Below, piece by piece: positions 1 to 7,200 of a DNA stretch of 8,468 nucleotides. Source of the stretch: Janthinobacterium lividum (GTDB lineage: Bacteria > Pseudomonadota > Gammaproteobacteria > Steroidobacterales > Steroidobacteraceae); NCBI GenBank assembly GCA_943327025.2, contig CALPVO020000087.1, positions 1 through 8,468 of the forward strand, written 5' to 3'. Each line of letters starts with the position of its first letter. Within the stretch, counting starts at the first letter, position 1. The notes beneath the pieces were generated by a model. That model saw nothing but the letters and a program-made list of their open reading frames with translations. It did no database searches and was not told where the DNA came from. A program made the position numbers and the translations under genes.

Positions 1-1004
1 AAGCCTACGGCAGTGGTCAGCGACTCTTGCTGGAAGGTGCTGATGGTGTCCGAGTTGGCGCGGTAGAGGTTGGCTACCAGCTCCAGCTTCGGTAGGCGTG
101 CGGCGCGCGCCCGTGAAGCCTCATGCCCCGCGGCGGCTAACTGCAAGCGTTGTTCGGTCACGCTGGGGCTGTAAGTGTCGATTGCCGCGAGCAGCTCGCC
201 CAGGGGCGCTATCGGGAGTGCCTCGGGCCGGAAATCGTTCTTGAGCGGTGCCAGCGACCGTATTTCCTGACCAATGGCGATAGCCAGGGCCTCACGTGAC
301 GCCTCTACCTTGTCTTGGGTAGCAATCACCTCGGCCTCTGCCAGATCCAAACGGGCCTGGGTCTCGAGCGTATCCGTCACGGTACCCTCGCCGCTGGTCA
401 TTAAGCGACGATTGCTTTCGCGTTGCCGGGCCAGTGCATCCCGTTGGGCCAATGCCAGTTGCAACTCCGTTTGTGCCTGATTGGCCTCGGCATACAGCGT
501 GAATGTCCGCAGCATCAGTTCGTGACGCGCGGATTCGAACCGCGCGTCGCTCGCCTCGGCGATAGCCGAGCCGCGACGTGCGCGGTTGATGGCTTCGATG
601 TCCAACAGCGGTTGGGTCAACTGAACGCTTCCCGATTCGCTGTTGTAGCGGCGCTCCTCGGAGGCTGGTCCCAACGGCGTGCTGTAGTCGAGGTCTGCGC
701 GGTTGCGGTTCTTGCCGTAGTTGGCAGAGATTGTCGGCAACAGCGCGGAGCGTCCCAGCGCTCGCTCCTCGCGACCTGCATCCCGCTCGAACCCAGCAGC
801 GCGGAAGACCGGATCGCTGGCGAGCGCGCTCTGGTAAGCGTCCATGAAACTGGTTACCGCGGCCGCTTGGGTAGCGGCATGGGCTGCTCGCGGTGCGAGC
901 AACCCCGCGAGTACACACAGCCCGGTAGTTACTACGGCGAGCGTGCCATATCTTTGCCCGCGGTTGCGGGCCGACAAGGCCTGTAGAGAAGTCGGAAGAT
1001 TCAT
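1..1004 (-). CDS. TolC/PrtF-type outer-membrane channel of the type I secretion system (3' end outside window)
   Basis: This is the outer-membrane exit duct of the exporter, a TolC-family trimer expected to form a beta-barrel plus a periplasmic helical tunnel. The frame is open from the ATG at 1004 to the window edge and gives 334 residues; family members usually have about 420-480, so roughly the last quarter is missing. Residues 1-43 look like a Sec signal peptide: basic residues R13-R18, a hydrophobic core at about 22-37, and a likely cut after AHA at 41-43. The mature start carries the OEP-type segment DAYQSALASDPVFRAA and then ALLPTISANYG. Residues 204-214 (SGEGTVTDTLE) followed by QARLDLAEAEV are a family hallmark, best matched by PrtF/HasF-like proteins. 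A second internal repeat begins near residue 276 (YSPSVTEQRLQ, then RLPKLELVANLY). The start lies 2 bases after the fusion-protein stop and has a GGAGG site 7 bases upstream. Family assignment is firm; the exact subfamily is inferred. Confidence 0.93.
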   Translation of the reverse strand, partial: MNLPTSLQALSARNRGQRYGTLAVVTTGLCVLAGLLAPRAAHAATQAAAVTSFMDAYQSALASDPVFRAAGFERDAGREERALGRSALLPTISANYGKNRNRADLDYSTPLGPASEERRYNSESGSVQLTQPLLDIEAINRARRGSAIAEASDARFESARHELMLRTFTLYAEANQAQTELQLALAQRDALARQRESNRRLMTSGEGTVTDTLETQARLDLAEAEVIATQDKVEASREALAIAIGQEIRSLAPLKNDFRPEALPIAPLGELLAAIDTYSPSVTEQRLQLAAAGHEASRARAARLPKLELVANLYRANSDTISTFQQESLTTAVG

Positions 1005-1006
1005 GC

Positions 1007-2359
1007 TCAATCCTCCGACATCGACATCTTGAGGTGATCGGCTAGCGGCTTCAGGAGGTAGCCCGCCAAAGTCCGTTCCCCGGTCTTGACGAACAGTTCC
1101 ACTGGCATACCTGCTTGGACCCGCTGATCCTTCAGGAGGCGCATGCCCTCCGGTGTCGCCTTGACGAGTGCCTTGAAATACGGCTCCCCAGTGCGCTCAT
1201 CCACTAACCGGTCTGCTGAGACCTGAATGACTTCGCCGGGGATATGGGGGGTGGTGTTCTGGTTGAAGGCAGAGAACATCAACTCCACCGCCAAGCCAGG
1301 ACCGATGTTGTCTACCAGATGTACTGGCAGTCGACCCTCGACCACGAGCGGGTCATCGCTGGGGACGATATCCATCAGTTTCATGCCCGGACCGACCACG
1401 GCGCCACGTGCAAACACGCTAAGACCCATGACCACGCCATCCACCGGCGCACGCAGCACCTCGTTGGACAGGCTATGGTCCAGCCCGGTCAGGCGGCTGC
1501 CGAGGGCAGACGTCTGGCTCTGTGCTTCAGCCAGCTGCGTACGCACCTGCTCCTGAAAAGCCTGAGCGCGCTGTCCACGGGTCAGTTCCAGCTCGGCGAT
1601 CTGGCGACGGGTGCGACCGAGGGTCCCTGTGTCCGCCGCTAACGCGGAGTTGGTCTGCGCGCGTGCCTGCTCGAGGTCCAGCAGACGGTTGCGGGCAACG
1701 AATCCATCCCTGCTCAGCCCGCGGACGCCCACCAACTGCTCTTCCATGTAGTCGAGCTGTTGCTGCTTGCTGGCTACTGCTTGTTGGAGTCCGCGTGCCT
1801 GGAGCCGCAGGCCCTCGATGCTTTCCTGCAAGGCGGCCAGTTCACCGAGGCGCGACGCACGCCGCGAGTTGAACAACTGTTGCTGCACCATCCACGCCTG
1901 CGCGAAGGTGGCATTGTCACGGAAGCCCTCAAGTTCGGAGGGCAGGGTCAGGCTACGTAGCCCGTCCCTTTCCGCAAGGAGGCGTGCCGTGGCGGCCGCC
2001 GCAGTGAAGTACTGAGCGCGCGCGGTACCGACATCAGCGGTGGATTGCACAGCATTCATCTTCACGAGTACGTCACCAGCACGCACTCGCTGGCCTTCGC
2101 GCACCAGAATTGCTTCGACGGTGCCGCCGGAAGAGTGCTGAATCGCCTTGCTGCTCGATTCAACGGTGACCGTGCCCGACATAGGAACGCCCTGGTCGAG
2201 GGGTGCCACACTGGCCCAGATGAAGAAAGTGAGCACGCCACCCAGAATGACGGTCCAGCCGAGCCGGATGTAACGCTGGTGATCGATGGCCGCTGACGGG
2301 CCATTCGACTGGTCGGAGAGGGAGTCGGAATTGACGTCCAAGTTGGCAAGAAGGTTCAT
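1007..2359 (-). CDS. Periplasmic membrane-fusion (adaptor) protein, HlyD/PrtE family
   Basis: This 450-residue adaptor joins the inner-membrane ABC transporter to the outer-membrane channel. Residues 1-32 are a short polar cytoplasmic tail, and about 33-52 ([20 protein letters not shown]) form a single membrane anchor. The first half of a lipoyl-like domain lies at about 66-104 ([20 protein letters not shown]). A long alpha-helical, Ala/Gln/Leu/Arg-rich coiled-coil hairpin follows at about 110-298. The second lipoyl half starts at about 301 ([12 protein letters not shown]), followed by beta-barrel segments to about 430, including the typical end [20 protein letters not shown]. Length and motif order fit the PrtE branch of type I HlyD proteins. 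Its ATG overlaps the transporter stop as ATGA, and an AGGAG site lies 7 bases upstream, which supports this start. The 2-base gap to the next gene indicates one transcript. Confidence 0.96.
   Translation of the reverse strand: MNLLANLDVNSDSLSDQSNGPSAAIDHQRYIRLGWTVILGGVLTFFIWASVAPLDQGVPMSGTVTVESSSKAIQHSSGGTVEAILVREGQRVRAGDVLVKMNAVQSTADVGTARAQYFTAAAATARLLAERDGLRSLTLPSELEGFRDNATFAQAWMVQQQLFNSRRASRLGELAALQESIEGLRLQARGLQQAVASKQQQLDYMEEQLVGVRGLSRDGFVARNRLLDLEQARAQTNSALAADTGTLGRTRRQIAELELTRGQRAQAFQEQVRTQLAEAQSQTSALGSRLTGLDHSLSNEVLRAPVDGVVMGLSVFARGAVVGPGMKLMDIVPSDDPLVVEGRLPVHLVDNIGPGLAVELMFSAFNQNTTPHIPGEVIQVSADRLVDERTGEPYFKALVKATPEGMRLLKDQRVQAGMPVELFVKTGERTLAGYLLKPLADHLKMSMSED
1012..1016 (-). promoter_or_regulatory. 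Shine-Dalgarno site of the outer-membrane channel gene
   Basis: The minus strand reads GGAGG here, 7 bases before the ATG at 1004. It lies inside the last codons of the fusion-protein gene, so the outer-membrane gene is probably translated by re-initiation or coupling. It decides the start at 1004. Confidence 0.85.
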
Positions 2360-4128
2360 TTGGCTTCTCCTGTCTGGGCAGCGACAACGGTGGCGGTAGC
2401 CACCGGGGGCGAAGTCGACGCGCGCGAAGAGGCTGGCTGATTGTTAAGTCGCATGAGTTCTGCCATCACTTCGCGGGTAGCGCCGAAGAGGCGCGGAGCG
2501 CCTTCGGCCAGCACCAGCAGTTTGTTGGAGGCACCGAGGACAGTGCTGCGATGGGTGATGAGGACCACGGTACGACCGCGTTGACGGAGGTCGGAAATCG
2601 CCGTGACGAGGGCAGATTCACCTGCGTCGTCCAGGTTCGAGTTGGGCTCATCCAATACCACGAAAGCCGGGTCGCCATAGAGCGCACGGGCGAGCCCGAG
2701 GCGTTGGCGTTGGCCACCCGAAAGTCCTGCGCCACTGTCGCCGAGCGGGGTGTCGTAGCCTTGCGGGAGTCGCAGTACCATCTCGTGGACACCGGCGCGC
2801 TGCGCTGCTTTAACTACCTGCTCTGGGTCGACACTGCCGAACCGCGCGATGTTTTCGCTGACCGTGCCGGCGAACAGCTCGATGTTTTGCGGCAGATAGC
2901 CGAGATGCGGCCCCAGTTCGTGCTTGGGCCAGTGGTGCACTTCGGCTCCATCCAGGCGGACGTGGCCCGCTGCCGGTGGCCAAACACCGACCAGCAGTCG
3001 AGCGAGTGTCGACTTGCCAGCCCCGCTCGGCCCGATGACGCCGAGGACGTCGCCGGCTTCGAGTTGAAAGCTCAGCCCACGAATCGAGGGAACTGCGGCT
3101 CCAGGTGGCACCGCGGTAACGTTTTCGACCAAGAGTTTTCCGGTCGGGGCAGGCAGCGGCATCCCCAGTGCACGCACGGGGTTTGTATCGAGTAACTCGG
3201 ACAAGCGCTGGTAAGAGCTACGCGTGGAGGACCAATGCTTCCAGACCTGAATCAGCTGATCTACCGGCGCGAGCCCACGACCCACGAGGATGGAGGCGAC
3301 CACCATCATGCCGGGCGTCATTTGCCCCTGCAGCACCAAGAGAGCGCCGAGGCCAAGCACGGCTGACTGCATCGTCGTCCGGGTGAACTTGCTCCAGGCG
3401 CTGATGACACCGGCCTTGTCGCTGGCCTGTCCCTGTAGTTGCAGGGAACGCGAGTGCACGGTCTGCCAGCGCCGCATGAGGCCTGACAGCATACCCATGG
3501 CTTCAATCACTTCTGCATTGCGCAGATTGTTCGTGGCCATGCCGTTTGAAGCGAACGACAGACTGTTGGATTCAGCGAGCGGCGGGCCGGACGAACGCTC
3601 GTTCAGCACCGCCAAGGCCACCAGTACCAAGGTACCGACCAGGGCGAACAAGCCTAGCCAAGGATTGAAGAGGAAGATTACCAACAGGTAAATCGGGAAC
3701 CAAGGAGCGTCAAAGAAGGCGAGTGGCCCGCTGCCGCTAAGAAACTGACGGAGGTTGGTGAGGTCGGACAGGGCCTGGCCGGCATTGCCACCGACCCGCT
3801 TCAAGTTTTGCTCGAAGGCGGCGGTATAGACGCGCTCGGACAAGCGCTGGTCCAGGCGTGCTCCGATACGGATAAGCACGAAGCTGCGGACCAATTCGAG
3901 CGCACCAATGGCGAGGAACGCTCCCACCATCAGCAGTGTGAGCATGAGCAGGGTGGTACGGTTGCCGCTGGCTAGCACCCGGTCGTAGACCTGAAGCATG
4001 TACAGCGAAGGAGCGAGCATCAATAAATTGATGACGGCGCTGAAGGCGCCTACGGACTTGAAGGCACCGCGGAATTCACGCAGGGCAATCAGGATCTCGC
4101 TGGGAGATGTCGAATCCTTGGATTTCAT
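2356..4128 (-). CDS. Type I secretion ABC transporter (permease-ATPase), PrtD family
   Basis: This 590-residue half-transporter dimerises in the inner membrane and uses ATP to push the unfolded RTX substrate into the channel. The N-terminal half holds the transmembrane domain, with hydrophobic segments near residues 27-45, 59-86 and 143-175 and further ones near 255-285. The family-typical [18 protein letters not shown] lies at about 35-52. The nucleotide-binding domain has Walker [10 protein letters not shown] at 366-374, Q-loop YLPQ at 411-414, signature [15 protein letters not shown] at 469-483, Walker B FVVLDEP at 489-495 and the H-loop histidine at 526. There is no N-terminal C39 peptidase or C39-like domain, which separates it from bacteriocin and HlyB-type transporters and fits the PrtD/AprD/HasD branch that handles uncleaved C-terminal signals. 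The tail after about 563 is low-complexity Ala/Ser/Thr/Pro. The start is the first Met before the conserved N-terminus, but its ribosome site is weak. It is separated from the upstream substrate gene by 84 bases carrying a hairpin. Confidence 0.97.
   Translation of the reverse strand: MKSKDSTSPSEILIALREFRGAFKSVGAFSAVINLLMLAPSLYMLQVYDRVLASGNRTTLLMLTLLMVGAFLAIGALELVRSFVLIRIGARLDQRLSERVYTAAFEQNLKRVGGNAGQALSDLTNLRQFLSGSGPLAFFDAPWFPIYLLVIFLFNPWLGLFALVGTLVLVALAVLNERSSGPPLAESNSLSFASNGMATNNLRNAEVIEAMGMLSGLMRRWQTVHSRSLQLQGQASDKAGVISAWSKFTRTTMQSAVLGLGALLVLQGQMTPGMMVVASILVGRGLAPVDQLIQVWKHWSSTRSSYQRLSELLDTNPVRALGMPLPAPTGKLLVENVTAVPPGAAVPSIRGLSFQLEAGDVLGVIGPSGAGKSTLARLLVGVWPPAAGHVRLDGAEVHHWPKHELGPHLGYLPQNIELFAGTVSENIARFGSVDPEQVVKAAQRAGVHEMVLRLPQGYDTPLGDSGAGLSGGQRQRLGLARALYGDPAFVVLDEPNSNLDDAGESALVTAISDLRQRGRTVVLITHRSTVLGASNKLLVLAEGAPRLFGATREVMAELMRLNNQPASSRASTSPPVATATVVAAQTGEAK
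2367..2371 (-). promoter_or_regulatory. Shine-Dalgarno site of the membrane-fusion gene
   Basis: The minus strand reads AGGAG, 7 bases before the ATG at 2359 and within the final codons of the transporter gene. Together with the ATGA overlap it suggests translational coupling of transporter and adaptor. Confidence 0.8.
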
Positions 4129-4171
4129 GGGGGGAATCTCGTGAGGACTAGAGGAGGGGGGGCAGGGATGA
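4129..4171 (-). promoter_or_regulatory. C-rich, G-poor leader before the transporter gene
   Basis: These 43 bases lie between the hairpin and the transporter ATG. On the transcript they contain 24 C and only 4 G, including one run of seven C and one of six C directly before the start codon. The only Shine-Dalgarno-like triplet is a GAG 9 bases upstream, which is poor compared with the AGGAG and GGAGG of the next two genes. This is seen directly. That it lowers exporter translation or acts as a Rho loading site is inference. No sigma-70-like promoter is recognisable. Confidence 0.45.
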
Positions 4172-4201
4172 CCTGCCGTCCGCTGGGTTGCGGACGGCAG
4201 G
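4172..4201 (-). terminator. Intercistronic 12-bp perfect hairpin (leaky terminator or RNA-stability element)
   Basis: CCTGCCGTCCGC and its exact reverse complement flank the 6-base loop, giving a 12-bp GC-rich stem that starts 11 bases after the TAA of the peroxidase/RTX gene. No U-run follows on the transcript, so it is not a canonical intrinsic terminator. A second, mutually exclusive hairpin is possible at 4161-4177, with 6-bp GGCAGG/CCTGCC arms and a 5-base loop, sharing one arm with the first. In RTX operons such as hlyCABD a terminator between substrate and exporter genes reduces exporter expression. The same role here, or 3'-end protection of the substrate mRNA, is inferred. Confidence 0.65.
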
Positions 4202-4212
4202 GTGTTCGTCCG

Positions 4213-7200
4213 TTACAAGACGAAGTCGGAAGCACTCAGTTCAACGCGACCGGTAATCTGGAGGCGCATCTCAGGTGCCACGTCGGCATCGTTGCTGACC
4301 TCAACCACCGTGACGTTATTCACAGCGTCATAGAACCACCGCACACTACCGTTCTGGTTCTGTGCAGTGAACGCCGCGTCACCGATAAAGTTGAAGGCCT
4401 GGTTGCCGGTGGTGCCCGAGACGGCGTCGATGGCCGACAGGTCGATTCGGTCCTCGCCTTTGATGAAGTCGAGGATCAAGTCGACGCTGCCCGGCGCTGA
4501 CTCATTGACTGCGTTGTAGGCAAAGAGGTCGTTGCCTGCACCACCAGTCAATTGGTCAAAGCCGGTGCCGCCGCGCAGCACATCGTTCCCGGTGCCACCA
4601 TCTAGGGTGTCGTTACCGGCATCGCCTGACAGCGTGTCATTGCCGGCCCCGCCGCGAAGCACGTTGGTGAGGTTATGGCCGTTCAGCGTGTCATTCCCGG
4701 AACCGCCAGTAAAGTTGTCGAAGAACTGGAGGGTGTCCGAGTTCGCCGTCGTGGTGCCGCTGCCAACGACCGTACTGGTGACGATTAGCGAGAGAGTCGC
4801 CGTCAATCCGGTCGTGTACGCGGAGTAGTCGGCAGTATCGGTGCCGATGATGTTGCCCACGATGGCATCGCGAACGTCATCTGCCCCAACGATGACGGTG
4901 TTGTTGCCGAGCCCCACGTTGATGGTGCTGGCGCCGCCGTTGATGGTGATGACGTCGTCGCCCGCACCGGTCGTGACGTTCTCAATGCCGGTTAGACGGT
5001 CCGTGCCTGTTTCTGCACTGCTGGCGATGCCGGTAGCCAAATTAATGGTCATGGCGGCATTGCTGTCGGTGGTGTTCAGGGTGTCGGTTCCGGCACCGCC
5101 GTCGATGGTGTCGTTGCCGTCACCGTTGGCCGCACGGAAGGTGTCGTTGCCGGCACCGCCACGGAGCAAGTCGGCACCTGCACCACCATTGATGGTGTCG
5201 TTGCCATCACCACCCTCGACGATGTCATCGCCACCCAAGGCGTTGATCGTATCGGCACCGTTGCGGCCATGGATCAAGTCGCCGACTGTGGTCGAATCCG
5301 TACCGCTGATGGTGTTGTTGACGTCGCTGCTGACATTCACCAAGAAGTCGCGGCTCACCGACTCGCGATACCCGAATGCGTCCGTGTACGACACGGTCAT
5401 CCGTACCAGCGTTCCCGCCAGAGGCGTCTGGGAGAGGAACAAGCTGCCATCGGCATTCCGGGTGAACGCCGAGTTGGCTGGCGTCGTGTTGGGGAACGAC
5501 CAGGTGACCGTGATGTTGCTGGCGCCCGCAGCCGAGCCAGTCGGATTGTTCGCCGTGACGAGGTCCTGGTCGAGGATGCCGTCGGGCACGCCCGTCAGCG
5601 TCAAGCCGGTCGCGCTGGCGGCAGTGCTTACGCCTGCCTGGCCCGTTGCCGTGCGGTTGAACAGCTCGGCGAAGCTCACGTCCACCGTGCCACCTGCGCC
5701 GTTGGAGAAGCGCAGGGTTTCGATGTTGATGAGACGGTCGACGCCGTCGGTCAATACCCGACCATCGGGTGCACGATTGTCACGAATGGTATCCACACCG
5801 TTGACGGTGTCACGCGTGAAGGTGTAGTCGGTCCGCAAGCCGGAGTAGACGGCCACGTCGTTCGCGGTGTTGTTGGCGTCACCATCCAGGATTTCCCGGA
5901 CGATAGACAGCTGCCCCGGGTTCAGGGTCCGGTCTACCATCAGCGCAGACAGTGCCCTGCCGCCGTAGAGAGTGGCGCCGGTGACGCTGTCGTAGACCTT
6001 ACCGGTCATGCTGTCGGCAGTCGCGTTCGGGAAGTTGGGGTCGTCGATCGCGATACGGACGTTCAGATAGCGGTCGCCATCGATGATGTCGTTGCCGGCC
6101 TTGCCCGTGATGACGTCGGACCCACCGCCGCCCATCAGGATGTCGGAAGCCGCCTCGCCACCGTCGACCATGTCCACTACATTGCCATTGGCGTCACGAA
6201 CCACGTTCGCGTCGTCGAGCACAACCGCTGTGACCGAGCGACCGGAAACCGTGAACGACACCCGTTCGAGGTGCTTCACCAGTTCTGCAAAGCCGTTGAT
6301 ACGCTCCACACCTTCTTCCAGCAAGGCGTTCGAGTAAGAGGCGAACGGGGCGCCAGGGAAGGGCATTGCGGCATTGCCACCGGCATAGCCACCCAACGCC
6401 TTGTCGCGACCGACAATCAGGTCATTGAACTGCGAGCCGGAAGCGCCCTCGACGAGGTCGTAGCGGTCGCGCAGGATATTCGCCTGCTGGTTGGCAAAGA
6501 TGGGACGACCGAGGTCGATGTCCTGGCCCGCGGTGGCGTACTTGTTGATGACCCAGTCGAAGCCGGCCATGCCGTTATTGCGCTGGATGCCATCGCGCTG
6601 GACCATGATGTCGTCACCCGACTCGCCGTCATAGTCGGTATCGCCCTCGCGACCGTCCATGACGTCGTGCCCGATGATTTCGCTGTTGAAGAACAGTTCC
6701 GAGTTGTCGCCGGCCATGCCGTCGAAACCTGCGGAGCCGTCGCCACCCTCCATCCAGTCATCGCCCTCGTTACCGGCAATGACGTTGGAGCCGGTCGAGC
6801 CGGAGAGGAAGTCATCGCCTTCCATGCCGGAGATGTGCTTGCCGTCGGCGCCGCCGAAGATGAAGTCGTTGCCGGTGCCGCCGAACAGCAGGTCCAGACC
6901 CTGGCCGCCGTTCATCACGTCGTTGCCGCCGTCGCCATGGTGGATTTCGCCAGCGCCAGCGTCGGTGCCGCCGTCGGTGATGATGTCGTCGCCGTCACCG
7001 CCCTTGATGGAGTCGATACCGTAGCCGCCTTCGAGACGGTCGTTGCCGCCGTCACCCCAGATGGTGTCGTCGCCCTCGCCACCGATGATGGTGTCATCGG
7101 CGTCCGTGCCACCGAGCACCACGTGCTCGCCGCCCGTGTACTCGAGCCAGTCGTTCACACCGTCGCCATTCGTATCCTGACGAATGACCGGCGAACCCTG

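Noticed and set aside
292..918. A 208-codon minus-strand open frame within the outer-membrane channel gene
   Set aside because: It is in a different frame from the TolC-family protein, which has a signal peptide, a strong ribosome site and family motifs throughout; the alternative product is Arg-rich with no recognisable domain.
2551..3195. A 214-codon plus-strand open frame opposite the ABC ATPase domain
   Set aside because: The minus strand here encodes intact Walker A, signature and Walker B motifs; the antisense frame has no family features.
5074..5307. Locally repeated DNA as a possible CRISPR or minisatellite array
   Set aside because: The repeat period and sequence follow the in-frame nonapeptide code with many third-position changes, and there are no unique spacers between identical repeats.
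4841..5827. A 328-codon plus-strand open frame rich in Pro, Ser, Val and Met
   Set aside because: It is antisense to RTX block 3 and the Ig-like region, and its low-complexity Pro/Ser/Val composition reflects reverse-complemented Gly/Asp/Asn/Thr codons rather than a real protein.
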